Shown here piece by piece: positions 26,609 to 35,481 of a DNA stretch of 64,000 bases (position 1 is its first letter; each line of letters begins with the position of its first letter). A program made the position numbers and the translations under genes. Location: the NCBI RefSeq assembly GCF_050571805.1, contig NZ_CP192219.1, one strand, 5' to 3'. The notes beneath the pieces are model-generated. The model saw nothing but the letters and a program-made list of their open reading frames with translations. It was not told the origin of the DNA and did no database searches. Source of the DNA: Halodesulfovibrio aestuarii. Its GTDB lineage: Bacteria > Desulfobacterota > Desulfovibrionia > Desulfovibrionales > Desulfovibrionaceae.

Positions 26609-27531
26609 TGAAAAAATACGATTGCTTTGTAATCGGGGGCGGTCCGGCTGGAATGACGGCCGCCCTTTATCTTCTTAGGTCGGGGGTGACAGTGGCGATG
26701 GCCGAAAAGCTGACGCCTGGCGGACAAGTTCTGCAGACCGAGGAAGTAGAGAACTACCCAGGTTACCCAAAAGGTATAAAAGGGTACGAGCTCGCAGATG
26801 TCTTTGCAGAGCATCTTGAGGCGTATAACCTAGATCGTTATTCGGAACCGGTAACTTCTCTTCAGCATGCGTATGGTGCTAATAAACTTAAAGTGGGTGA
26901 TCAAGAAATTATTGCTCGCTCCGTTATTATTTGTACCGGCGCACGTTACAAGAAACTTGGTCTCCCTAATGAGGAATTTTTGACAGGCAAGGGCGTATCT
27001 TATTGCGCCTTGTGTGACGGTAATTTTTTTAGAAACCAAACTGTCGCTGTAGTCGGTGGTGGTAACTCTGCTCTAGAAGAGTCTCTCTATCTGGCTAAGT
27101 TGGTAAAAAAACTGTATCTCATCCATCGTCGGGAAGGCTTCCGTGCTGCAAGGTACTATCAGGATAAGATAAAAGCCTCTCCAGTTATCGAAGTTGTAAA
27201 AAGCACCATTGTCAAAGAACTGCATGGTGAGAACGGCTTGACCGGGGTACTCATTAAGAACTTGAAAACAGAAGAAGAGCAAGTGCTGCCAGTAGATGGC
27301 CTGTTTATTTTTGTTGGTTATGAGCCAAACAAAGAATTGCTACCAGAGGGGTTGCAGACAGACGAAACAGGCTTCATTTTAACTGACATTGAAATGCGCA
27401 CTAATTTGCCGGGGATTTTTGCTTCCGGCGATTGCAGGGCTAAACAATGTCGTCAGGTAACTACTGCGGTTGGTGATGGTGCAACTGCAGCAAACTCTGC
27501 TTTCCTTTACTTGGAACAACTCAATGCGTAG
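26608..27531 (+). CDS. trxB: Thioredoxin reductase
   Basis: FAD protein that reduces TrxA with NAD(P)H. N-terminal FAD motif IGGGPAGMTAAL, redox-active CALC in SYCALCDGNF, the nucleotide motif VVGGGNSALEES, and the C-terminal FAD segment GIFASGDCRAKQCRQ. The segment after the second Rossmann motif reads IHRREGFRAARYY, keeping the HRR-x-x-F-R-A type NADPH-specific pattern. 307 residues. Overlaps trxA (1 bp) and bamD (8 bp), so trxA-trxB-bamD is one operon. Confidence 0.97.
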   Translation: MKKYDCFVIGGGPAGMTAALYLLRSGVTVAMAEKLTPGGQVLQTEEVENYPGYPKGIKGYELADVFAEHLEAYNLDRYSEPVTSLQHAYGANKLKVGDQEIIARSVIICTGARYKKLGLPNEEFLTGKGVSYCALCDGNFFRNQTVAVVGGGNSALEESLYLAKLVKKLYLIHRREGFRAARYYQDKIKASPVIEVVKSTIVKELHGENGLTGVLIKNLKTEEEQVLPVDGLFIFVGYEPNKELLPEGLQTDETGFILTDIEMRTNLPGIFASGDCRAKQCRQVTTAVGDGATAANSAFLYLEQLNA

Positions 27532-28255
27532 AACGCTGCTTCGCTTTTTAGCTATTCTCCCACTGTTAAGTGTTTTATCCGGTTGTGGTATTATTGACTA
27601 TTTTTATCTGCCGCCTCCTGAAGATACCGCTCAGGAAATTTTTGAAGCAGGTAATGATGCTATGCGTGACCAAAACTACGCAAAGGCAAAAGAGTACTTC
27701 AACACCCTTAAAGATAAATATCCTTTTAGTCCGTACGCTGTGGAATCCGAACTTTCGCTGGCAGATGCGTACTTCCTTGATTCCGACTACTTGTTAGCAG
27801 TTGATTCATACAAGGAATTTGAGTCATTGCATCCACGCCATAAAGCTATTCCGTATGTTTTATTCCAGATTGGTAATGCAAACTTGGAAAGCTTTGTTTC
27901 GATTGACCGTCCTCAAGATAATATTGCGGAAGGTTACGAATACTTGATGCGTTTAAGAGAGTCTTATCCTGGTAGTGAATATGCAGAAAAGGCAAAACCT
28001 TTAATGCAGCGTGCCCGTAAGTTGATGGCAGCACATGAAGTATTTGTTGCTGACTTTTATTGGCGACGTGAAAATTATGGATCTGCATACGAACGCTATA
28101 AGTTCGTGATGGAGAACTTCCAAGATGTTCCAGACTATCAGGAATACGTAAAAGAGCGTGCCCGACTTTCTTATCTTAAGAAGACTGAGCAAGAAGCTGA
28201 ACTTCTTCGCGAAAAAGATAACGGCTCTTGGAAAGATTATTTTGAGTGGTTGTAA
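27524..28255 (+). CDS. bamD: Outer membrane assembly lipoprotein BamD
   Basis: Lipoprotein of the BAM complex, anchored to the inner face of the outer membrane, which helps insert beta-barrel proteins. Signal peptide with lipobox VLSGC (Cys about 21), then TPR repeats starting AQEIFEAGNDAMRDQNYAKAKEYF and the family pattern DKYPFSPYAVESELSLADAYF. The frame opens at 27470 inside trxB, but the ATG at 27524 starts right at the signal peptide and is preferred (243 aa). Last gene of the trx operon. Confidence 0.92.
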   Translation: MRRTLLRFLAILPLLSVLSGCGIIDYFYLPPPEDTAQEIFEAGNDAMRDQNYAKAKEYFNTLKDKYPFSPYAVESELSLADAYFLDSDYLLAVDSYKEFESLHPRHKAIPYVLFQIGNANLESFVSIDRPQDNIAEGYEYLMRLRESYPGSEYAEKAKPLMQRARKLMAAHEVFVADFYWRRENYGSAYERYKFVMENFQDVPDYQEYVKERARLSYLKKTEQEAELLREKDNGSWKDYFEWL

Positions 28256-28274
28256 TTACACTCTTTGATTGTAT

Positions 28275-28315
28275 AAAGCTCCTGCATGACATTTGTTATG
28301 CAGGAGCTTTTTTTA
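28275..28315. terminator. Bidirectional terminator between bamD and the Crp/Fnr gene
   Basis: Stem AAAGCTCCTGCAT paired with ATGCAGGAGCTTT, with A- and T-runs outside, between convergent genes. Confidence 0.92.
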
Positions 28316-28318
28316 TTA

Positions 28319-29008
28319 CTATAATCCCATTTCAGCACATTCTTCGAGCATAATTCGGTTAAGAATATGTACAGTGCGTCCCTCTATCGCAATCATTCCT
28401 TTCTCACTCATTCGTTTTAATGTTCTGGAGAGAGCTTCGGGGGTTGCTCCGATAACTTTTGCTAACTCCTTATGCGAGATAGGCAAATGGACGGTGTGAT
28501 CTTCTTTTTGTGAAGTAGCCGGAGAGTCAAGTTTTGCAATAAAGGTTGCAATGCGTTGTGGTAGTTCCTGTAATGAAAGAGTTCCTGCAAGTTCCATAGC
28601 ATCTCTTAAGCGTTCTGAGACTTTTAGGAGCATTGAGAACAAGAAAGCGTTATCTTTCTCCGCCGCGGCGAAAAAGCTTTGCTTTGAAATAGAAACGACT
28701 TTACATGGTGTTAGAGCAGTGGCTGTAACGGGAAATGGTTTCTTGCGGAAGGTGGAACAAAGGCAGAACGGTTCACCATCTGTTAGAACAAAAAGTGTCT
28801 GTTCTTTCCCATCTAGAGAGCTTTTGTAGAGCTTTGCCGTACCACTGAGCAAAATATAGAGCCCTGAAGGGAGTTCTCCTTCGCCAATTATAATTTCCTT
28901 TGCCTTAAATGTCATTTCAACGGCGCCGTCCAGCAGTATAGGAAAAACTTCTGCAGGAACTTCAGTTAATAGCGGCAATTTTTGAAACGCTTGTTGCAAT
29001 GTATCCAT
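28319..29008 (-). CDS. Crp/Fnr-family transcriptional regulator
   Basis: 229 residues: N-terminal cyclic-nucleotide-binding-like beta barrel (about 20-130; GEGELPSGLYILLSGTAKLY) and C-terminal winged HTH with recognition helix in HKELAKVIGATPEALSRTLKRM. The FNR-type N-terminal Cys cluster is absent; an unusual Cys pair occurs in EPFCLCSTF. Size and habitat would fit HcpR, the nitrosative-stress regulator of Desulfovibrio, but no target such as hcp is nearby and the effector cannot be read. Ends 3 bp from the shared terminator. Confidence 0.88.
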   Translation of the reverse strand: MDTLQQAFQKLPLLTEVPAEVFPILLDGAVEMTFKAKEIIIGEGELPSGLYILLSGTAKLYKSSLDGKEQTLFVLTDGEPFCLCSTFRKKPFPVTATALTPCKVVSISKQSFFAAAEKDNAFLFSMLLKVSERLRDAMELAGTLSLQELPQRIATFIAKLDSPATSQKEDHTVHLPISHKELAKVIGATPEALSRTLKRMSEKGMIAIEGRTVHILNRIMLEECAEMGL

Positions 29009-29379
29009 TCTTTATGACCTTTTGTTGTATAACGATACGCAATGAAATTATTAAGTATAGTATGATGGGTAAGTTTTTTAAAAGAGATTTCTCATCTATG
29101 GCTATATCAGTTAACACAGTTTGTTAGTTAGTATCTTTTGGCTGTGTTGCATAGAGTTCTATAACTGATATTGCAGGGTGCTAATGTCAACGGCAGGTAA
29201 AAACTGACAGCGTTGCCTTCTTTCAAAATCGCAATAATCTGAGGTTCAGTGAATCGTGATTTTTTATAGATATCTTCTGACTACGTTATGTCAGAAAAAT
29301 TTATTTTTGACTTGTGTCTTTTTAAGTGAAGGTTGCAAGTTTGTTAGGTGTAAACTTGTTTCAGGACGAGATACAAAGA
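29009..29379. other. 371-bp intergenic region with several hairpins
   Basis: No open frame of note. Structures seen: CAACG/CGTTG with an inner CAG/CTG at 29188-29215; TTCTGAC/GTCAGAA at 29275-29296 followed by an A/T-rich tail; CAAGTTT/AAACTTG at 29336-29358. These could belong to a small RNA or to the promoter of the Crp/Fnr gene; nothing decides between them. Confidence 0.4.
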
Positions 29380-29418
29380 CAAAAAAAGCCGCCGGTAAAA
29401 CCGGCGGCTTTTTTTGTC
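29380..29418 (-). terminator. Terminator after tRNA-Gln
   Basis: Very GC-rich stem AAGCCGCCGG/CCGGCGGCTT with loop TAAAA, A-run and T-run on either side; 28 bp past the tRNA 3' end on its strand. Confidence 0.9.
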
Positions 29419-29445
29419 TTGAATAACTCAAGATAAGATGTCTGT

Positions 29446-29521
29446 TGGCTGGGACGGCAGGACTTGAACCCGCGGATGTCGGGACCAAAACCCGATGCCT
29501 TACCAACTTGGCTACGTCCCA
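29446..29521 (-). tRNA. tRNA-Gln (anticodon UUG)
   Basis: Read on the minus strand: acceptor stem TGGGACG/CGTCCCA, D-arm GCCAAGTTGGTAAGGC, anticodon arm TCGGG-TTTTGGT-CCCGA with anticodon TTG, and T-arm GCGGG-TTCAAGT-CCTGC. All stems pair. The 3' CCA is encoded. A terminator follows, and no other tRNA is near. Confidence 0.97.
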
Positions 29522-29768
29522 GCAGCAGCAACAAGAGCGTGTATAGTGAGGAGTTCAGTTTTCGTCAAGTAAAAAAGTAATTTTTTATATATTTGACGTA
29601 CGTTAGACGAATATAAGCTTAACCTACGCAAAGTGATTTCAAGGTATTTTACTGTAATATCTTAAAATCACTATAGTTGTTTTTCTTTGGTGGTGCACTA
29701 CTTATTTTAATTGAACATAGCGACTCTTCACTGATATTTTTAATAGCTTGGAAGGACTGCTTATTTTT

Positions 29769-29927
29769 CTAACGCAGTGCGTCTATGTGCAGCGGCTTAT
29801 GACAATGTGGGCAAACAATATGTGGGCTGTACTTTGTCGCATCAAGTAACGTATATGTCCAATTTCCAGATTGTTTCACATAATCTACCAGAAGAACAAA
29901 ACCACAAGTGCAGAATCTTTTTTGCAT
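29769..29927 (-). CDS. Small zinc-ribbon-like peptide (52 aa)
   Basis: Begins MQKRFCTCG and ends near CPHCHKPLHIDALR, giving two Cys pairs (C-x-C and C-x2-C) about 35 residues apart, a small zinc-ribbon pattern. ATG 29927 has SD GAGG five bases before, better than the upstream start at 29957. The centre (NWTYTLLDATKYSPHIVCP) looks folded rather than random. Function unknown; lies between tRNA-Gln and the S24 repressor. Confidence 0.6.
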   Translation of the reverse strand: MQKRFCTCGFVLLVDYVKQSGNWTYTLLDATKYSPHIVCPHCHKPLHIDALR

Positions 29928-29963
29928 GACAACCTCATTGTTTATAAAAGTTAACAAGTGGTG

Positions 29964-30047
29964 TTAAATAAAAGCCAGCTAGACTGGCTTTAGAGTTACG
30001 ATAAACCTGCATGGCGTTGCGTGCTGAAAAAAGCGAAGCTTTTTTTT
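29964..30047 (-). terminator. Two hairpins downstream of the S24 repressor gene
   Basis: AAAGCCAG/CTGGCTTT with a 5-nt loop (29971-29991), followed on the minus strand by TTATTT, fits a terminator. A second, tight AAAAAAGC-GAA-GCTTTTTT hairpin lies at 30027-30047. Both are 120-200 bp past the repressor stop. Confidence 0.6.
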
Positions 30048-30169
30048 GCGTAATAGCACTCTCTACTTCGTGATGCTTGATGGTTTGCTAACGAAGAAAA
30101 TGTACACCACACAGGTTTTTCGTAATCTGAACAAATAAAAACAAAGTCACAACCGAGCTAAAAAAAGAA

Positions 30170-30820
30170 TTAATAGTCCCTTGCAGACCATACCACTCGA
30201 CCAATAACTCGGAAGGAAAGTAGCTCATCTCCCTGAATACTTATTGGAGAGTACGCTGGGTTATCGCTTAGAAGCGTAATTTTGTTGTGTTCCGCAGTAA
30301 CGCGTTTTACCATAATCGAATCATCAACGCCTACGGCATAAATAATGTCTGCACGAAGAGTAGTCTGGGCTTGATCAACAAGTACGGTGTCACCTTGACA
30401 GATACATGGCTCCATACTGTCACCGATGACATCCATGAGCACCATCGCAGATGGTGTACCCTTTTGTGCCAGCCATGACTCTTTGAATATATGTTCCTCA
30501 ATAGGGGTTGCTTCTACTTCGAAAGAGCCGTCACCAGCACAAAGCCGTGCAAACACTTTGGGGACAGCAAAGGTCGTAGTGCTTTCAAGTAGCGCGGGGT
30601 CGAGCAGTGCATCTGGTTTACCCACTCCGAATTCAAGCCAGTCAATCGAGAGCTGAAACGAGCGGGATAATGCTAATATCCATTTTTGAGGGATGGAATT
30701 TCTGCGTTTTGCCTGTGTAATGGCAGAGCGATTTACTCCAAGCGCTTTAGCAAGATCTTGCTGCGTAGATATGGAGGTGGCTTTTTGAACGCGTGTAAAA
30801 AAAGTATGGAAATCAATCAT
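30170..30820 (-). CDS. CI/LexA-like repressor: HTH plus S24 peptidase domain
   Basis: 216 residues. The N-terminal DNA-binding domain (about 1-65) is the phage CI-repressor type: QQDLAKALGVNRSAITQAKRR is an HTH. The C-terminal S24 domain carries the Ser/Lys dyad, Ser in IGDSMEP and Lys in MVKRVTAE. ARLCAGDGS just before it holds an Ala-Gly pair, the likely self-cleavage site under RecA/DNA damage. No phage genes adjoin, so it is either a host regulator or a prophage relic. Its promoter is covered by a near-palindrome, suggesting autorepression. Confidence 0.88.
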   Translation of the reverse strand: MIDFHTFFTRVQKATSISTQQDLAKALGVNRSAITQAKRRNSIPQKWILALSRSFQLSIDWLEFGVGKPDALLDPALLESTTTFAVPKVFARLCAGDGSFEVEATPIEEHIFKESWLAQKGTPSAMVLMDVIGDSMEPCICQGDTVLVDQAQTTLRADIIYAVGVDDSIMVKRVTAEHNKITLLSDNPAYSPISIQGDELLSFRVIGRVVWSARDY

Positions 30821-30869
30821 AGCTCTCTCAAAAGTCGTTTCGACATATAAATTGAATCATTAGTGGGCT

Positions 30870-30908
30870 TGTGTTAATATATATAAACATAGAGTGTTTT
30901 ATTTGCAA
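30870..30908 (-). promoter_or_regulatory. Promoter and putative operator of the S24 repressor gene
   Basis: On the minus strand TTGCAA (30908-30903) and TATATA (30885-30880) are spaced 17 bp, a good sigma-70 pair. A near-palindrome at 30870-30891 covers the -10 box and matches the perfect palindrome at 5922-5943 in 19 of 22 positions. It sits about 50 bp upstream of the repressor start, a place typical of autoregulatory operators. Confidence 0.55.
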
Positions 30909-30938
30909 TTAGAAAAAAGTACAACGATGAAATGTGAC

Positions 30939-30976
30939 AAAAAAGCTCCCCCGTTTTTCAACGGGGGAGCTTTTTG
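30939..30976 (-). terminator. Terminator after the mutS-lipoprotein genes
   Basis: Strong stem AAAAGCTCCCCCGTT with complement AACGGGGGAGCTTTTT, small loop; six T on the minus strand. About 95 bp past the lipoprotein stop. Confidence 0.9.
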
Positions 30977-31071
30977 GGGTCACTTGGTAAATGTCGTCCT
31001 CAGTGATTTTTATTGGTGGAATGTACTGATAAGACTAGCACCATGACTGAGGGCGATACATTTAAACAGAG

Positions 31072-31515
31072 TTAAGGCATCTCAATAAAATGCTCTTTGC
31101 TTACTGCATTCGGCATACCGAAGTACCTGCTCTTAGCCGTTACTTTCATTCGGTAGAGTGTTGAAATTTGTGTCGGACAGATTGTGGTAGTAAATTGCCC
31201 ATTATTGCTTAACAGGCCGAGTTCTCTCGGGGTTAAGGCAAAACTTTCGTCAGCTTTGAACGGACAACCCGGGCAATCAGCGTTGTCACCGGCCTTTTGT
31301 AGCTCAAAGAGAACTTCTTCAACATTGGATACATTGCCCGAAAGGTCGCCTGCGATATTAATACATGGACTTTGAACAGATGTCTTAATGGAATCCCATT
31401 CAAAAAGATCAGCAGAACTGGTTGGTGACGGGTCGCTTTTGAATCCACAACCTGTAGCAGTGATTATAAGTATACAGGCTGCCATCATAAATACAAGGCG
31501 CTTAGTTGGCGTCAT
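31072..31515 (-). CDS. Small predicted lipoprotein
   Basis: 147 residues; signal peptide ending in lipobox TATGC (Cys 23). The mature part holds five further cysteines, three of them close together in DNADCPGCPF and ...TICPT, suggesting disulfides or metal binding. Partway the sequence (NVEEVLFELQKAG ... YRMKVTAKSRYFG) looks like a beta-rich Fn3-type domain, but the family is not recognised. It overlaps the 3' end of mutS by 14 bases on the same strand, so it is translated from the mutS message. Confidence 0.8.
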   Translation of the reverse strand: MTPTKRLVFMMAACILIITATGCGFKSDPSPTSSADLFEWDSIKTSVQSPCINIAGDLSGNVSNVEEVLFELQKAGDNADCPGCPFKADESFALTPRELGLLSNNGQFTTTICPTQISTLYRMKVTAKSRYFGMPNAVSKEHFIEMP

Positions 31516-34219
31516 TTCGTTCTCCCCACAAGAGCTTCCACTCTGTAAGTTGTTTTAATGCATCCATCGGAGTGATGTTGTCGGTATCCAAGTCTTTCAA
31601 TGCGGTCACAAGAGGGTGGTTTACCGGCTCCGTATTCACAGGTGGTGTTTTAGCCGCTTTGGTTTTAGTTGGTGCTTCTGGTATCCCGGGTAGTACCCCG
31701 GACATAGTTGTAGTTGTTTGTACCTGATTTGACTTTTGTGAATTACTTTCGAGTGATGCAAGAATTTCTTTCGCTCTTTTTACAACATTTGCAGGTACTC
31801 CTGCAAGGTTGGCTACTTCAATACCGTAGCTTCTATCTGAAGGTCCCGGTACCAGTCTGCGTAAGAAAACAATTTCGCCTCCCCATTCTTTAATGGCGAT
31901 GTTCATGTTGTGAACGCCAGCGATTTTGCCTTCAAGTGCTGTTAACTCATGGTAGTGTGTAGCAAATAGCGTGCGGATTCCGTTAGATTTTCTGCAAAGC
32001 TCTTCTACGACAGCCCAGGCGAGGGATAACCCGTCAAAGGTTGATGTTCCACGTCCAATTTCATCAAGAATGATCAGGCTGCGCTTTGTTGCTTGCCGCA
32101 GTATTCGCGCTGTTTCCATCATTTCAACCATAAAGGTTGATTGTCCCTGAGCAAGGTTGTCCGACGCTCCTACGCGAGAAAAGATTCTGTCTGCAACACC
32201 AATATTTGCTTCACGTGCCGGTACGTAGGAACCCATCTGAGCAAGAATACAAATGATTGCCATTTGTCTCAGCACCGTAGATTTACCAGCCATGTTTGGA
32301 CCGGTAATAAGGAGTAGCTTTCGTTTGTTGTCTACACGCAGGTCGTTAGGAATAAAATTAGAACTTCCTTGAACCGCCTCTACAACGGGATGACGCCCAT
32401 CTTTGATGGAAATATGTGCTTCATTATGTAGTGCAGGGCGAGCCCAGTTCCATTTGCGTGCAGCTTCTGCAAGGCTTTGCCAATAGTCCAGACCTGCAAG
32501 CAAATCTGCCATAAACAGCAGGCGGGAACGTGCTTCGGTCATGGTTTCACGCATTTTTTGGAACAGCTTGTATTCGAGACTCTTACGCTTATCCGTGGCT
32601 ACAAGGAGCTTTTCTTCAAGATCTTTCAGCCTTGGTGTCGAGTAGCGTTCTGAATTGGCAAGAGTCTGGCGTCGTACAAAGTAGTCCGGTACGTCAGCCA
32701 CAGAACCTTTTGGCACATCAAAGAAATAGCCGAATACGCGGTTGTACTTCAGTTTCATCTTTTGAATGCCGGTAGCTGCTTGTTCTTCCTGAAGCAATTC
32801 ATCGAGCTTGGATTCTCCATGTTCGCTTAACTCAATAAGTTCATTAAGTTCGTCGTGGAATCCGTGTTTGAATAATCCACCCTCGGTAATGAGGTTTGGT
32901 GGATTGTCGACAAAAGCTTTATCTAGAAGCGTGTGGTAGTCAGCAAGGTCGTCCCAGTGCTTGAGCAGATTGGTGAGCCATTGTGGAAGCGTGAGCTTTT
33001 GCTCGTCATCCATAGTGGTGTATTGTTGAGTACCTGTTTGAACTTTTTCCAGCACGCTTCGTACAGTAGGTAAGGTGCTGATACTCTGGCGTAACGCGAC
33101 AAAATCTTTTGGAGCGGCGCGGTTAAGCTGAATACGGGTGCTTAGACGTTCAAGGTCATACACAAGATCAAGAGCTGTGCGGATATCGTTTCGAAGAGTG
33201 TCGTTAGTAAAAAAGTACTCAACGGCATTTTGGGTTTCGATGATTGGAGCAATGTCTCGCCATGGGTGTCGCATGCGTTCTGCAAGCAGACGCCCGCCCA
33301 TAGGGGTGAGTGTGTGATCTAAAACTTGCCAGAGAGTGCCGAGTCCTTTTCGGCCATCTAACGTTTTAAAAAGTTCAAGGTTGCGCTCTGTGATATCATC
33401 CAAGATGAGATGTTTCGAAAGATTCAGCGGCTTGAATCGGGAAAGATGTGTGAGCTCACTTTTCTGGGTTTGTTTCAGATAGGAGAGTAGGGCCCCGCAT
33501 GACCTCACCAGCTCATTACTTTTTTCTAATCCAAGAGCCCCGAGCTCAACAATATTTTGAGATTCTAAAATTTTTTCTGTACTGCGTTTAAGATCAAAGA
33601 AGGCCTTTGTTGGCTTTTTGAGAACAATTGTCTCAGAAAGAGCAAACGATGGTGGCGGAGTAAGCTCATCGGGGATGATAAGTTCTCTTGGGCTCATTTT
33701 TTGTGCCCATTGCCATAGGTCAGCCTGCTTCTTCAATTGCATGCCGGACCAGTCTCCAGTTGAGTAGTCTACCCATGCAAGGCCGCCGCTGTTGCTTTTT
33801 GCATCCCAGCAGAGAGCCCCGAGAAAGTTGTGCCCCTTGGCTACAAGATTAACATCTTCGACAACAGTGCCCGGAGTCAAAATTCGTTTCACTTCGCGTT
33901 TAACAAGCCCTTTTGCTTCCCGTGGGTCTTCTACTTGTTCACAAATAGCGACGTTATGTCCTTTTGCAAGGAGTTTTGGAAGATAGGTCTCTACTGCATG
34001 GTATGGGACACCACACATCGGAATTTTGAATTCAGAATTCGCGCTGCTTCTGCTGGTAAGTGTAATTTGAAGGTCGCGTGCGGCAACTTCAGCATCTTCA
34101 AAGAACAGTTCATAAAAGTCTCCCATGCGGTAGAAAAGAAGACATTGCGGGTTCTGGTCTTTGATGTGGAGGTACTGCTCCATCATTGGAGTCAGTTTAG
34201 TGGGGCGGTTTGCAGTCAT
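31502..34219 (-). CDS. mutS: DNA mismatch repair protein MutS
   Basis: Recognises mismatches and starts repair with MutL. The 905-residue protein begins with the mismatch-contact motif FYELFF (about residue 37), then connector, core and clamp domains. The C-terminal ABC ATPase has Walker A GPNMAGKST, signature STFMVEM and Walker B LIILDEIGRGTSTFDG. Its C-terminal tail after 830 is Thr/Pro-rich and should hold the dimerisation helix. It follows the lapB terminator, and its end overlaps the lipoprotein gene. Confidence 0.97.
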   Translation of the reverse strand: MTANRPTKLTPMMEQYLHIKDQNPQCLLFYRMGDFYELFFEDAEVAARDLQITLTSRSSANSEFKIPMCGVPYHAVETYLPKLLAKGHNVAICEQVEDPREAKGLVKREVKRILTPGTVVEDVNLVAKGHNFLGALCWDAKSNSGGLAWVDYSTGDWSGMQLKKQADLWQWAQKMSPRELIIPDELTPPPSFALSETIVLKKPTKAFFDLKRSTEKILESQNIVELGALGLEKSNELVRSCGALLSYLKQTQKSELTHLSRFKPLNLSKHLILDDITERNLELFKTLDGRKGLGTLWQVLDHTLTPMGGRLLAERMRHPWRDIAPIIETQNAVEYFFTNDTLRNDIRTALDLVYDLERLSTRIQLNRAAPKDFVALRQSISTLPTVRSVLEKVQTGTQQYTTMDDEQKLTLPQWLTNLLKHWDDLADYHTLLDKAFVDNPPNLITEGGLFKHGFHDELNELIELSEHGESKLDELLQEEQAATGIQKMKLKYNRVFGYFFDVPKGSVADVPDYFVRRQTLANSERYSTPRLKDLEEKLLVATDKRKSLEYKLFQKMRETMTEARSRLLFMADLLAGLDYWQSLAEAARKWNWARPALHNEAHISIKDGRHPVVEAVQGSSNFIPNDLRVDNKRKLLLITGPNMAGKSTVLRQMAIICILAQMGSYVPAREANIGVADRIFSRVGASDNLAQGQSTFMVEMMETARILRQATKRSLIILDEIGRGTSTFDGLSLAWAVVEELCRKSNGIRTLFATHYHELTALEGKIAGVHNMNIAIKEWGGEIVFLRRLVPGPSDRSYGIEVANLAGVPANVVKRAKEILASLESNSQKSNQVQTTTTMSGVLPGIPEAPTKTKAAKTPPVNTEPVNHPLVTALKDLDTDNITPMDALKQLTEWKLLWGERNDAN

Positions 34220-34296
34220 TTATATATTCGGATGTCAAATTGTTTTGTCTAAGAAAGTAACAAGATGCCGCTTTCTTAACTATATTGCCTGAAGGT

Positions 34297-34331
34297 AAAA
34301 AATGGCGCTGCCCAGAGACAACGCCATTTTC
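34297..34331 (-). terminator. Terminator after the LapB-like gene
   Basis: Stem AAAATGGCG/CGCCATTTT with a 14-nt loop and six T on the minus strand; 30 bp past the stop. Confidence 0.85.
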
Positions 34332-34360
34332 TGAAACAACGTACAAATCAGCTGACAGAA

Positions 34361-35458
34361 TTAGTCTTGAAGATGAATTCTGAATGCCGCAGTGTGCCAG
34401 TTTCGGCATTTAGGACAAATGTAGAATGTTTCAAGGCGTCTGATGCCGCAATGGCTGCATACGAAGCGCTTAACATTACTAATTTGGTTTACAAAGAAAC
34501 CAAGCTGATTTTTGAAAACAGGTGAAAGAGGTTGCTCGTTCATAGCAAGACCGAGCAGTTCCATACGCGCAGCCCAGAAGTTCGGATTAAGCACCATGGT
34601 CTTCGCAAGCCATGCGTTCGCTTCTTCAATGTTCCCATCATAAATATGGAAGCGAGCGCAGTAATACTGAATAATAATATCCGGTTCCTGCGTACCAAGA
34701 GCTTCTACCACAATTTTACATAGCTTTGTGGCAAAATCATTGCCGCATGAGTCAACATATCCATCAAGAGAAGTATAAATATGCTCAAGCATTAAGAAGC
34801 GCATGCTTGGAGTAATGTTCGTCAATCCATCTTTCAGGATAGAGTTACATTTGCGGAGGTCACACTTTTGTACAGCAAGCGCGAATTTGGCAATCCAAGC
34901 TTCAACAGAACCTTTGTAAATACGCAGTGCTTTGTTGAAATATTTTTTAGCATCGCCTTCGTTGCCTAAAGATAGAAGCTCTTCACCGTGGAGAACCATA
35001 TAGTGAGATTGACCGATTCTGTGGCCGAGCTTTCCATATAGTTTGGATGCATCGAGGAAATTACCTACTTCTGCGTATAAAACAGCAAGTGACTGAAGGA
35101 TTTCATCTGTATCCCCGGCAATTTTTCGTGCACGTTCAAAGGCTTGTAGTGCCCTGTCCATGAAGCCGCCACGACGGTAGTCGTAACCAAGTTCAAGAAA
35201 AGCTCGAACTCGGAATTTTTCATCAAGACCGGGACGTGCAATTAAATTTTTACGCAATTGCACGGCTCGTTCGATATCACCCTGAGCGCGGTAAAGGTTG
35301 CCAAGGGCAATATAAATTTCAACGGCATCAGGATCGTTGCGAACAGCTCGAGACAGTTCTGCAATGGTTTCCTTGGTGTCTCGCTCACTATGCGGTGTTT
35401 CAATCGTAGTTGGAACAGATTTCCGCTTACCAGAAATCAATCGACTCAGCATGGACAT
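34361..35458 (-). CDS. lapB: LapB/YciM-like TPR protein with C-terminal rubredoxin-type metal site
   Basis: In E. coli LapB joins LPS transport to FtsH-driven LpxC turnover. Here 365 residues hold TPR repeats (e.g. AVEIYIALGNLYRAQGDIERA; QSLAVLYAEVGNFLDASKLY) and end with two Cys pairs, CSHCG and CPKCR, about 17 residues apart, the rubredoxin-like module of LapB. E. coli LapB starts with a TM anchor; this one starts MSMLSRLISGKRKS without one. The LapA-like membrane protein is encoded 23 bp upstream, supporting the pair. Assignment is by layout and context. Confidence 0.75.
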   Translation of the reverse strand: MSMLSRLISGKRKSVPTTIETPHSERDTKETIAELSRAVRNDPDAVEIYIALGNLYRAQGDIERAVQLRKNLIARPGLDEKFRVRAFLELGYDYRRGGFMDRALQAFERARKIAGDTDEILQSLAVLYAEVGNFLDASKLYGKLGHRIGQSHYMVLHGEELLSLGNEGDAKKYFNKALRIYKGSVEAWIAKFALAVQKCDLRKCNSILKDGLTNITPSMRFLMLEHIYTSLDGYVDSCGNDFATKLCKIVVEALGTQEPDIIIQYYCARFHIYDGNIEEANAWLAKTMVLNPNFWAARMELLGLAMNEQPLSPVFKNQLGFFVNQISNVKRFVCSHCGIRRLETFYICPKCRNWHTAAFRIHLQD

Positions 35459-35481
35459 TGGCTGTCCTCCGTAAGTTGCGC

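Noticed and set aside
30170..30820. Prophage border
   Set aside because: Only a CI-like repressor is present; no integrase, structural, lysis or attachment site is visible. xerD at 39-40 kb looks like the host recombinase.
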